Positions 7,661 to 14,287 of a stretch of 64,000 nt of DNA are shown here, in pieces. A model generated the notes under the pieces. The model worked only from the letters and a program-made list of their open reading frames with translations. It had not been told where the DNA came from and made no database searches. The translations under genes and the position numbers were made by a program. Each line of letters starts with the position of its first letter. Within the stretch, counting starts at the first letter, position 1. Source of the stretch: a virus; IMG/VR virus record IMGVR_UViG_3300044832_000053, positions 1 to 64,000 of that record; one strand, 5' to 3'.

Positions 7661-8359
7661 ATGCCAACCGCTATTCAGGAGACCCCGGTCACCGGCCTGC
7701 CCGGCCGCACCCCCCGGGAGAGCATCGAGGCCCCCCTGACCGGGGGCCGTGAGATCGAGCCCGCGCTGCTGCTGGACGTCTCCAGCTCCAACGAGGAGGC
7801 CGCTGGCCCGGACAGCGACATGACCAAGCACCAGCTCGTTGAGGTGGCGCTGCCGCTGCTGGTCGGCTCGATGGAGGGCGACGACAGCCAGGCGAAGAAC
7901 GAGGAATCTGGCGGCGGCGTGCGTGGTTTCGCGTTCTCCGACCGGAACGCTGCCCAGGATCTGGATGACCTGAACACCGCCCGGATCAAGGAGCAGCTCA
8001 AGGCCATCCGCTGGGGTGGCATGACCTACGCCATGGATGCGGTCAGGATGGCCGAGGCCGCCTACCAGGAGGAGTTCGGGGACCGCCCGCTGCGCAACCG
8101 GCCCGCCCTGGAGCTGGCGATCCTGACCGACGGCATGCTCAACGATGCCGACGAGTTCGAGGCATGGGTCGCCCAGGCTGACGAGACCTGCGTGATCTGC
8201 GCGGCGATCATCGGTTACGGCACCGGCCACGACCGGGCGGTGGAGCACTACCAGAAGATCGCCAAGGGCAACAAGTTCGTGACGGTGGACGCGCTGACCG
8301 GCGTGTCCGACCCGACCGAGATCGCGTTCGACCTGCGCCTGCTGATGGGCCTGGCCTGA
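7661..8359 (+). CDS. von Willebrand factor A (vWA) domain protein
   Basis: A 232-residue soluble protein with a complete metal-ion-dependent adhesion site. DVSSS (Asp39, Ser41, Ser43) follows the hydrophobic strand EPALLL; the Thr loop is GGMTYAMDAV and the third-site Asp is in AILTDGMLND. vWA domains bind protein partners through a Mg ion; the partner here is unknown. Among three in-frame starts (GTG 7640, ATG 7649, ATG 7661) the last has AGGGA about 12 nt upstream and removes an unlikely N-terminal extension. It is bounded by hairpins on both sides, so it may be a single-gene unit. Confidence 0.8.
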   Translation: MPTAIQETPVTGLPGRTPRESIEAPLTGGREIEPALLLDVSSSNEEAAGPDSDMTKHQLVEVALPLLVGSMEGDDSQAKNEESGGGVRGFAFSDRNAAQDLDDLNTARIKEQLKAIRWGGMTYAMDAVRMAEAAYQEEFGDRPLRNRPALELAILTDGMLNDADEFEAWVAQADETCVICAAIIGYGTGHDRAVEHYQKIAKGNKFVTVDALTGVSDPTEIAFDLRLLMGLA

Positions 8360-8365
8360 TAGCTC

Positions 8366-8415
8366 CCCCTGGCGCGGGGCGCATCCAGAAGTGCGAGTCA
8401 CACCCGCGCCAGGGG
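8366..8415 (+). terminator. GC-rich hairpin after the vWA gene
   Basis: CCCCTGGCGCGGG (8366-8378) pairs over 13 bp with CCCGCGCCAGGGG (8403-8415) around a 24-nt loop, starting 7 nt after the stop. Probable factor-independent terminator without U-tract. Confidence 0.7.
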
Positions 8416-8440
8416 TCCCGGCCCCGGGGGGGAACATTTC

Positions 8441-8470
8441 TGTTGACATCCTTGTTGGAAGGAGTAGCCT
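8441..8470 (+). promoter_or_regulatory. Sigma-A-like promoter for DUF932 gene with -35 inside the 13-bp operator-like motif
   Basis: A consensus -35 TTGACA (8443-8448) is followed after 16 nt by TAGCCT (8465-8470), which fits the actinobacterial TANNNT -10. TGTTGACATCCTT (8441-8453) is the inverse of the AAGGATGTCAACA element found at 1346. An overlap of repressor site and -35 is the arrangement at the L5 early promoter, known from that phage. A GATCAAGATCAAGG leader and ATG follow. Confidence 0.68.
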
Positions 8471-8506
8471 GGTAAACAGGCACCAAGATCAAGATCAAGG
8501 AGAATC

Positions 8507-9526
8507 ATGTCCCAGGAAACCAGCGTCTGGCTGAACACCATGACGCTCATCGGCTTCACCGACAAGCGCGGGACCGCCTGGCACTACCGGGAGTCCGAGC
8601 AGGGTGAGCGGCCGAACCACTACCCGGGTGCGATCCCCGAGGCCGACGTCATCGAGCGCCTGTTCGACTGGGAGCCTGAGGTCGGATTCGGTGAGACCAC
8701 GGTCCGGCGAGGCGGCCAGGATGTCCGCATCGTGGACACCAGCCGCAAGACCATCGTGCACCCCAAGACCGATGCCATCCTCGGCCAGTTCATGGACAGC
8801 TACCAGCCGCACGGCTACAAGCAGTGGCTGCTGACCAACCTGCGGCTGCTGCTCCAGGGCGGCGGGCTGGGCCTGTCATCGGCTGGCCTGCTCAAGGCCG
8901 GTGCCCAGGGATGGGTGCAGGCCGAGCTGGAGGAGACCCAGGAAGTCGCCGGTATCCAGTTCCGGCCCTTCGTGACCGCGTTCACCTCGCTGGATGGGTC
9001 GCTGGCCACCAACTACATCACCGGGGCCCAGCTCGTGGTGTGCGACAACACCCTGGGCCGGGCGCGCTCCAGCGCCGCAGCCAAGTACCGGGTGAAGCAC
9101 TCCAGCCGCTCGCTGGGGCGCATCCCGGAGATCCAGGACGCCCTCGGCCTGGCCAGCGACACCGCTGACGAGATCACTTCCGAGCTGGAGAACCTGATCG
9201 CCACCGACGTGGACGAGAAGGCATGGCAGCGGTTCCTGGACCTGGAGGCCCCGGTGCCCGCAGACCTGCCGAAGGGCCGGAAGCGGACCAACGCCGAGAA
9301 CCACCGGGACGCGCTGATCAACCTCTACCACAATGACCTGCGCGTCCAGCCCTGGGCGGGCACTGCGTTCGGCGTGGTGCAGGCGGTCAACACCTACGAC
9401 ACCCACGTCAGGACGGTCAAGGGCTCCGAGCGGGCCGAGCGGAACGCCGACAAGATGGTGACCGGCGCATTCGGCAAGCTGACTGCTGACACGATCGAGA
9501 AGGTCAACCTGGCCCTCGTGGCCTGA
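8507..9526 (+). CDS. DUF932 (phage/plasmid-like, TIGR03299) protein
   Basis: A 339-residue cytoplasmic protein. Matching features of the DUF932 family are the N-terminal GTAWHY, the QFMDSYQPHGYKQWL segment near residues 80-100, FRPFVTAFTSLDGSLA and QLVVCDNTLGRA, with a helical C-terminal half. The family is common on phages and plasmids of actinobacteria; its biochemical role is not established. The gene has its own consensus promoter, the GATCAAG leader with SD AAGGAG before ATG 8507, and a perfect hairpin after the stop. It is therefore likely an independently regulated, strongly expressed unit. Confidence 0.9.
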   Translation: MSQETSVWLNTMTLIGFTDKRGTAWHYRESEQGERPNHYPGAIPEADVIERLFDWEPEVGFGETTVRRGGQDVRIVDTSRKTIVHPKTDAILGQFMDSYQPHGYKQWLLTNLRLLLQGGGLGLSSAGLLKAGAQGWVQAELEETQEVAGIQFRPFVTAFTSLDGSLATNYITGAQLVVCDNTLGRARSSAAAKYRVKHSSRSLGRIPEIQDALGLASDTADEITSELENLIATDVDEKAWQRFLDLEAPVPADLPKGRKRTNAENHRDALINLYHNDLRVQPWAGTAFGVVQAVNTYDTHVRTVKGSERAERNADKMVTGAFGKLTADTIEKVNLALVA

Positions 9527-9532
9527 CCAGAC

Positions 9533-9572
9533 CGGCCCGGCGCACCTGTCCCGCTCCCCGTGCGCCGGGCCG
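9533..9572 (+). terminator. GC-rich hairpin after the DUF932 gene
   Basis: CGGCCCGGCGCAC (9533-9545) pairs perfectly over 13 bp with GTGCGCCGGGCCG (9560-9572), loop 14 nt, 6 nt after the stop codon. The strongest hairpin in this part of the left arm. Confidence 0.75.
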
Positions 9573-9595
9573 CTTATGCGTTGAGAGGAGGACCC

Positions 9596-9886
9596 ATGGC
9601 CGGATTCCCGAAGGGCACCGTGCTCTACGGGGAGCACCATGGCCTGGGCTCCTTCGCGGCCACGGCCGCGTTCCTGAACGACCGCTACAGCCCCGACCCG
9701 CCGCTCAAGCGCCAGCACATTCACAACTGGTGGAAGCGCGGCACGGTGAACAAGGCGGGCCAGCCGTTCCCCCAGCCGGTCCGCGAGAGCAGGCGGGGGC
9801 CCAAAACCGTGCGCGAGTTCGCGCTCGGGGACGTCTCGATCTGGTACTCCGCCGGGGTCAACCTCGGCCGCCGGACCCGGGAATAG
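9596..9886 (+). CDS. probable helix-turn-helix DNA-binding protein (96 aa)
   Basis: Small basic protein. The segment FAATAAFLNDRYSP followed by LKRQHIHNWWKRGTVN and PFPQPV resembles a MerR/excisionase-type winged HTH in which a recognition helix carries W-W-K-R-G before a Pro-Phe-Pro wing. SD GAGAGGAGGA sits ideally before ATG 9596. Its place immediately upstream of a second copy of the TGTTGACATCCTT motif makes it a candidate regulator, but binding to that motif is not shown. No catalytic residues are present. Confidence 0.68.
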   Translation: MAGFPKGTVLYGEHHGLGSFAATAAFLNDRYSPDPPLKRQHIHNWWKRGTVNKAGQPFPQPVRESRRGPKTVREFALGDVSIWYSAGVNLGRRTRE

Positions 9887-9888
9887 TC

Positions 9889-9901
9889 TGTTGACATCCT
9901 T
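9889..9901 (+). promoter_or_regulatory. 13-bp TGTTGACATCCTT element (second inverse copy)
   Basis: Identical to the element at 8441-8453 and also starting three bases after the previous stop codon region. TTGACA is at 9891-9896, but no convincing -10 lies 16-18 nt downstream; TATACC at 9904 is too close. It may be an operator or stoperator-like site rather than a full promoter. Confidence 0.5.
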
Positions 9902-9953
9902 GTTATACCAGGTGGAAGGCCCCGGAAACACCGGGACCGGGAAGATCAAGATC

Positions 9954-10250
9954 ATGATTCCGAACTATCCGTACCCTGAGGACACCGGCCAGGACATCAC
10001 CGTCCCGGCGGGCATGACTGAGGTCCGGTCGATCTCTGCCATCGCGATAGAGATCATGAACGACTGGTCAAAGGTCTACTTCGGGGCCGAGCCCTACCTG
10101 GGCGCGATGCTCCGGCTGGACAAGGTGACCGACCGCTACGGTCATGAGACAGGTGCGGAAATAATCCTCCGCTTCCTGGTCAACGCCAAAACCTGGCGAG
10201 GCGAGACCGCCCGGCGCATCAAGGCCGAGCTGAAAGAGATGATCAAGTGA
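9954..10250 (+). CDS. hypothetical protein (98 aa)
   Basis: Unknown soluble protein beginning MIPNYPYPEDTGQDITV, with a helical middle part (AIAIEIMNDWSKVYFG) and a basic C-terminus. ATG 9954 is chosen because the conserved leader AGATCAAGATC abuts it; an earlier in-frame start at 9891 would begin inside the TTGACA motif. The stop overlaps the next GTG start (GTGA), so it is coupled to the following gene. Confidence 0.65.
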   Translation: MIPNYPYPEDTGQDITVPAGMTEVRSISAIAIEIMNDWSKVYFGAEPYLGAMLRLDKVTDRYGHETGAEIILRFLVNAKTWRGETARRIKAELKEMIK

Positions 10251-10666
10251 CCCTGGAGGACCGGCGGGCGCAACTGGCCAGCCAGATCGCTGAGCCAGGC
10301 CCCGCCGACCGTGCCGACCTGGACCGCTGGCTGGACGACTGCCGGGCGCAGAGCGAGCGGCTGGACGAGGAACACCGGCTGCTCGGGATCGGCCGCACTG
10401 CGGCGGTCTGCATGACGCATGAGATCACCGGCTCCTGGGCCTCTGCCACAGCCAGCCGGTGGTATCTGGCCCTGCCTGAGCGATACATGACCCTGGACAG
10501 CATGTCCCGGCCGGACTGGAATCACAGCCACTATCCGCACGACGAGCACGGGCACATCGGCCGGGTGACCACCCGCCAGCGCCCAGAGACCGAGGCAGAC
10601 ACCAGGACGGAGCAACTGGTAGCCGTCATCCTGGCGGACCTGGCCGAGAAGGGGGGGTCAGCCTGA
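10247..10666 (+). CDS. hypothetical protein (139 aa)
   Basis: Unknown. The N-terminus is a charged helix (LEDRRAQLASQIAEPG, then RWLDDCRAQSERLDEEH), likely a coiled coil, and the middle contains WYLALPERYMTLDS. The GTG start overlaps the preceding stop (GTGA), and the stop shares one base with the next ATG. No cysteine motif or membrane segment is seen. Confidence 0.62.
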   Translation: MTLEDRRAQLASQIAEPGPADRADLDRWLDDCRAQSERLDEEHRLLGIGRTAAVCMTHEITGSWASATASRWYLALPERYMTLDSMSRPDWNHSHYPHDEHGHIGRVTTRQRPETEADTRTEQLVAVILADLAEKGGSA

Positions 10667-10926
10667 TGAGGATCTGGGCGGGCACCCGGCACCTGGGGTT
10701 CAGCTTCAAGGCCCCGCACTGGGGCTTCTGGCGGTTCTTCTGGACCTACGCAGCCGTCATCCTGGTCGCGGGCTGGCCGTGGGGAGTCTTCCACGGCTGG
10801 CTCGCGTGGGTAATCGGCCTGGCGTGGATCGCGGTCATAGCAATCATCGCCACCCTGGTACTGACCGCCCGCTGGACCGGGGCGCACCCGAAGGACGAGG
10901 ACACCGAGAACGTCGCCGGGCACTGA
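10666..10926 (+). CDS. small two-helix membrane protein (86 aa)
   Basis: Predicted integral membrane protein. A Trp/Phe-rich segment (WGFWRFFWTYAAVILVAGW) and a second hydrophobic segment (GWLAWVIGLAWIAVIAII) are joined by a short turn, followed by a charged C-terminus rich in Asp and Glu. The ATG overlaps the upstream stop by one base. The function is unknown; possibilities include superinfection exclusion or a membrane anchor. Confidence 0.68.
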   Translation: MRIWAGTRHLGFSFKAPHWGFWRFFWTYAAVILVAGWPWGVFHGWLAWVIGLAWIAVIAIIATLVLTARWTGAHPKDEDTENVAGH

Positions 10927-10981
10927 CCCGGCGGTGAAGTTGCACAACCACGATCAAGATCAAGAGACAAGGATCACAAGC

Positions 10982-11404
10982 ATGCGTATCGAGCAGGCAG
11001 TTGCGTTCGTGAACGACCTGGTCTTCCGCCCCGGCTGGAAGATCTCAGCCCGGCCCAGCTACCCGATGCGGGGCGGCGACTGGCAGGCCGGGGCCTGGGA
11101 CAGGATCATGGTGACCCTCCGGGTTGAGACGGTGGACACCAACCAGGAGCACGCTCCCGAGTACCGCAAGGCCAAGATCATCGAGCACGACTTCGAGGTG
11201 ATCATCCCCCAGCTCGATGAGGATGACCTGCTGTACGAGGTGCTGCGGGGAATCGCGGATCTCAACGACCACGAGGACCGCGAGTTCCTCCGCCAGCGCA
11301 GCAAGGACTACTACGCCCCGCTGCACCCGCACAAGATGGATGGCCAGCTCAGGCTGATGTCCGCCAAGGTCCGGCACGCCGACCGCGCGTTCGCCAGCCG
11401 GTGA
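10982..11404 (+). CDS. hypothetical protein (140 aa)
   Basis: Unknown. It begins MRIEQAVAFVNDLVFRPGW, which resembles short actinophage proteins with a FRPGW turn, and has a beta-rich middle (IMVTLRVETVDT) and an acidic segment PQLDEDDLLYEVLRG. The ATG at 10982 is preferred over an upstream in-frame ATG at 10934 because the GATCAAGATCAAG leader and SD AAGGAT lie between them. Its stop overlaps the next gene start (GTGA). Confidence 0.66.
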   Translation: MRIEQAVAFVNDLVFRPGWKISARPSYPMRGGDWQAGAWDRIMVTLRVETVDTNQEHAPEYRKAKIIEHDFEVIIPQLDEDDLLYEVLRGIADLNDHEDREFLRQRSKDYYAPLHPHKMDGQLRLMSAKVRHADRAFASR

Positions 11405-11943
11405 GCGAGCTGGCCAGCGGGACGGGCACCGATCCGGCAACGGACCGCTGCCCGTCCTGCGGGCACCTGTGGGAAGAACCCTGCTGGTGCCTGTGCTGCG
11501 GCCTTGGCCGCGACGATGATCAAGATCAAGGAGGAGACACGGTGGAGACCACCACCAGGCAGTTCAGTGCGGACGAGATCCGCAGCTACATCGGGGCCAA
11601 GTACGGCCCCGGGACCGGCCGCGTCATCGAGCGGCTCAACACCTGGCTGGCCCGGGGCGACGGGGTAGCCGTCTACGAGAATGCCGACCTGGGTCACCGC
11701 GAGTTCGGCTGGCCCCAGCTCGCCTCGTTCGGGTCGATCAACTCCCAGCTCGAACCCCGGTGCGGCACCTGCGGGATGTCCGCCGAGGAGGACGAGTCCG
11801 GCAACTGGGTTCACTGCGTGGTGCGTGTTCCAGACGACCACGCCGTGGACTACCCAGGCCCGCCGCAGAAGATGCCCGACGTGGGCGGGCGGATCAATTT
11901 CCGCTACCAGCTCCAGGGCATCTACCGGGGTGATCAGCTCTGA
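11401..11943 (+). CDS. zinc-ribbon hypothetical protein with an alternative internal start
   Basis: A 180-residue protein if read from GTG 11401, which overlaps the previous stop (GTGA). The first 40 residues hold CPSCGH and CWCLCCG, a probable zinc ribbon. At 11518-11541 the conserved GATCAAGATCAAG leader plus AGGAGG lies inside the frame (translated DDDQDQGGD) and is followed by GTG 11542. A 133-residue product (from VETTTRQFSADEIR) is therefore equally plausible, and both may be made. The remainder has a second CGTCGMSAEEDESGNWVHC pair. Function unknown. Confidence 0.65.
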   Translation: MSELASGTGTDPATDRCPSCGHLWEEPCWCLCCGLGRDDDQDQGGDTVETTTRQFSADEIRSYIGAKYGPGTGRVIERLNTWLARGDGVAVYENADLGHREFGWPQLASFGSINSQLEPRCGTCGMSAEEDESGNWVHCVVRVPDDHAVDYPGPPQKMPDVGGRINFRYQLQGIYRGDQL

Positions 11944-12167
11944 TGGAGAAGATCAAGATCGTCTGGATGGACGACCAGGTCAAGACCTTCTTCGTCCAGA
12001 CCGGCACCATGTTCGTGAAGGATGGCGTGCTCTACATGAACGTGATGGATGAGACCCAGGCTGACCGCGAGCACGGCCGTGCCCCGAAGTCAGGGCCACG
12101 CCGCGTCCGCTATCCGCTGTCCAACATCCGCTGGTATGGCGACCCCGGGAAGGAGATCACGTGGTGA
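11943..12167 (+). CDS. hypothetical protein (74 aa)
   Basis: Small beta-rich protein: MEKIKIVWMDDQVKTFFV then GTMFVKDGVLYM, ending in a basic RRVRYPLSNIRWYG strand. It looks like a small barrel or SH3-like fold, family unknown. The ATG overlaps the preceding TGA, and the stop lies within the start of the next gene. Confidence 0.62.
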   Translation: MEKIKIVWMDDQVKTFFVQTGTMFVKDGVLYMNVMDETQADREHGRAPKSGPRRVRYPLSNIRWYGDPGKEITW

Positions 12168-12529
12168 ACGGGTACTCGAACCGGGAGCACCAGAATGCCG
12201 ACCAGGCGGCCCGCAGGCGGGCCCTGACGGCCATTGACCACATGAAGCAGGAACTGTCTTCCCTGGAGCGCCGGATCACTTACAGCGGCACTCACGTGGA
12301 CGCCAGCGAGACTCAGCGCCTGGCCAGCCTGGTCCGGGACCTGACCGAGTACCTGGCCGTCCAGGAGACCCTGCGCGAGGTGCGCGAGTGGGATGCGGCC
12401 GATCAGGCTGAGGCTGCTGCGAACCTGGCTGGTGAGCCCAGGGGCGTTCAGGACGTGGTCCAGGGCAGGGCGGGTCGCAGCTCCGACCCAGCCCTGGCGG
12501 CCAGGCGGAAAGCCAGAGGATCATCCTGA
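12161..12529 (+). CDS. hypothetical coiled-coil protein (122 aa)
   Basis: Last gene of the left-arm operon. It is predominantly helical, with a heptad-like DHMKQELSSLERRITYSG and a second helix LASLVRDLTEYLAVQETLREV; the C-terminus is basic and probably disordered. The start is GTG at 12161 or the adjacent GTG 12164, the latter overlapping the previous stop. A strong terminator follows within 10 nt. Confidence 0.6.
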   Translation: MVNGYSNREHQNADQAARRRALTAIDHMKQELSSLERRITYSGTHVDASETQRLASLVRDLTEYLAVQETLREVREWDAADQAEAAANLAGEPRGVQDVVQGRAGRSSDPALAARRKARGSS

Positions 12530-12538
12530 CCCGCGCAC

Positions 12539-12567
12539 AGAGGGCCCGGCCAGTGGCCGGGCCCTCT
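12539..12567. terminator. Bidirectional-looking hairpin between convergent operons
   Basis: AGAGGGCCCGGCC (12539-12551) pairs perfectly with GGCCGGGCCCTCT (12555-12567) around a 3-nt loop. It lies between the last plus-strand gene (stop 12529) and the last minus-strand late gene (stop 12597). No U-tract on either side. Confidence 0.8.
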
Positions 12568-12596
12568 GCCTGCAACCCCCAGCGCAGGATTGTGGG

Positions 12597-13355
12597 TCAG
12601 GTATGCGCGAGCCCGTTCACGCCGACGGAGAACGAGGTGCCCGCACCCGAGATAGAGGGGACCAGGACCGGCGTGGTGCCGATGACACCCTCAACTGGCT
12701 GCGTGGTGAACCAGCTATTGAACCCGTTCACCTTCCCGTTCGCGGTGGTCAGTCCCACATTCGTGAAGGCCGCGAGCTTGCCGCCAGGCTGCGGGGAGGC
12801 CGCATTGCGGTCCTCGGCACCAGCACCTGCCAGCCGGAACACCAGGCCGGATGCGACACCGTGCTCGGTCCGGTTGGTCTGGATGGCCTGGGTAACGTCG
12901 CGCAGGGTGAAGACGATCGTCCCGGCCGCCGAGTTGTAGCTCACCGCGTAGGTCACGGTGTCGCCCCGGTGAATCGTGAAGGCGGAGTGCGACATCAGCG
13001 ACGGGGAGCCGCCGAGCTGGGTCCAGAAGACGTCATAGTCGGTCAGGCCCGGGTTGGCGGTGATGCCGATGGCAGCCTCGGGGCCGCCGTGGTAGCGCTG
13101 GAGGTGAACGCCCAGGGACACGTTGTTGTCGTCGGTCGCCCGGCGCAGGTACGTGCTGGCGGTGACCGCCTTGAAGTTCGCACCGGAGTTGACCACCTCG
13201 TAGCCAGCCTGGCAGCCGCCAGCCGGTGCCGGGCAGGCCGTGGTGCGGTCCCCGACGATGGAAGCTCCCGCGCCCGTGGCGAATATCCCGAGCAATGACA
13301 GCGCGAACGTTGCGGCTACCGCACCGGCCGCAGCCAGTCTCATCCTGAGATGCAT
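12597..13355 (-). CDS. secreted protein with signal peptide, possible lectin-like fold
   Basis: A 252-residue exported protein. A classical Sec signal lies at the N-terminus (MHLRMRLAAAG, hydrophobic core VAATFALSLLGIF, cleavage region TGAGAS). The mature part has two cysteines near its start (TACPAPAGGC) and a beta-rich pattern (VFWTQLGG, VTYAVSYNSAAGTIVFTLRD) that suggests a jelly-roll or lectin-like fold. ATG 13355 is chosen over a longer frame because it starts the signal peptide and follows SD GGAAGGATC. It is the promoter-distal gene after the lysis cassette. The function is unknown; it may act on the host surface or outside the cell. Confidence 0.72.
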   Translation of the reverse strand: MHLRMRLAAAGAVAATFALSLLGIFATGAGASIVGDRTTACPAPAGGCQAGYEVVNSGANFKAVTASTYLRRATDDNNVSLGVHLQRYHGGPEAAIGITANPGLTDYDVFWTQLGGSPSLMSHSAFTIHRGDTVTYAVSYNSAAGTIVFTLRDVTQAIQTNRTEHGVASGLVFRLAGAGAEDRNAASPQPGGKLAAFTNVGLTTANGKVNGFNSWFTTQPVEGVIGTTPVLVPSISGAGTSFSVGVNGLAHT

Positions 13356-13391
13356 GGTTGGTGATCCTTCCGATCTTGGGTCCTGATCAAA

Positions 13392-13414
13392 GGGGGGCAG
13401 CAGCTCTGCCGCCC
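13392..13414 (-). terminator. Possible hairpin upstream of the secreted protein gene
   Basis: A GGGGGGCAG / CTGCCGCCCC stem with one bulge in the gap between the small acidic gene (stop 13471) and the secreted-protein gene (start 13355). It could separate the secreted gene from the lysis operon. A weaker CACCCT/AGGGTG pairing lies beside it at about 13427-13453. Confidence 0.35.
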
Positions 13415-13470
13415 CGTGCGTGGACCACCCTAGACCCCGACAGCCCAGGGTGCACAGGGTCTCCGGTCCG

Positions 13471-13785
13471 TCAGTTGGACATGCCCCGGACCGACGGGTC
13501 ATCCATCAGGTCGCGGTGAGCCTGCTCGCGGGCCTCATCAGCCCGCTTGACTACCAGGCCCTGGACGGCCATCACGCCCGCCTGCTCGGAGTTCAGCCGG
13601 ACCTTGTCCCCGATCTTGTGCCTCTTGCCGTCCGGGCCGTTGTGGTCCATGACCACCTCGTACTCTTCGAGGTCAGCCACGCCGTCCGCGAACGTGCCGG
13701 GCTCGGGCTGCCTACCCCGCTCAGCCTCCTCCGCCGCGTCCTTCTCCGCTGCCTTCTGCTCTGTCTTCGCCCTGGAATCAGTCAT
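13471..13785 (-). CDS. hypothetical charged protein (104 aa)
   Basis: Soluble, highly charged protein: a Lys/Glu/Ala-rich N-terminal helix (MTDSRAKTEQKAAEKDAAEE) and a small domain GKRHKIGDKVRLNSEQAG that looks like an SH3-type strand pair. Unknown function. SD CAGGAGGCG lies before ATG 13785. Located immediately downstream of the holin. Confidence 0.62.
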   Translation of the reverse strand: MTDSRAKTEQKAAEKDAAEEAERGRQPEPGTFADGVADLEEYEVVMDHNGPDGKRHKIGDKVRLNSEQAGVMAVQGLVVKRADEAREQAHRDLMDDPSVRGMSN

Positions 13786-13807
13786 GGGAATCGCCTCCTG
13801 GGGACGA

Positions 13808-14287
13808 TCATGCCCCAGGCGGGGGCGTGACGGGAGGATCTGGCGGCCGGGCCGTGACCGGGTAAGTGCCCAGGATCGGGTCAGGCTCGCCAGCCGGGTG
13901 GGGTTCCTCTGGTGGCGGTCCGACCGCCGCGAAGGAGTGTGACCACATCCCGTGCGGGTCCAGCAGGTCAGCTATCTGCTGGACGTTGACCCGGGCGTAT
14001 CTGTCGTGCTTCTGGTACTCATGGACGGTTGCCAGCGTCCTGGTCACGGCCGCGATGGCGTCCGCGCCAGCCGGGCTGTGGGTATGCGGCGCGAGGTAGG
14101 CCGTGATGAAGTAGGCGATCAGGGCGACCGCTGCGGGCACCGCCGCCTTGACCGGGTCAGGAACCGAGGCGGGAAGCAGGCTCACGATGAGGGCCGCGAT
14201 GGCTCCCGTGGACAGCCCGGCGATCCCGCCGCGCTTGACCTTGGCCTCCAGGGGGGCACGCGGCGCGGCTGGCGAGGGAGCGCTCAT
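13808..14287 (-). CDS. putative holin
   Basis: A 159-residue membrane protein beside the endolysin. The segments GIAGLSTGAIAALIVSLLP and VKAAVPAAVALIAYFITAYL are two predicted transmembrane helices linked by a short Pro-containing turn. After them come a soluble part and a Pro-rich C-terminus (PPDPPVTPPPGA). The class II-like topology and ATGA overlap with the endolysin gene (14284) support a holin role, which is to form the membrane lesion that times lysis. The extended cytoplasmic tail is longer than in many small holins. Confidence 0.75.
   Translation of the reverse strand: MSAPSPAAPRAPLEAKVKRGGIAGLSTGAIAALIVSLLPASVPDPVKAAVPAAVALIAYFITAYLAPHTHSPAGADAIAAVTRTLATVHEYQKHDRYARVNVQQIADLLDPHGMWSHSFAAVGPPPEEPHPAGEPDPILGTYPVTARPPDPPVTPPPGA

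Noticed and set aside
9889-9920. A second full promoter at 9889
   Set aside because: TTGACA is perfect, but no TANNNT lies 16-19 nt downstream; only an operator-like element is annotated.
12393-13298. 301-residue plus-strand frame across the convergent terminator
   Set aside because: It crosses the strong hairpin at 12539-12567 and runs opposite a gene with a clear signal peptide.
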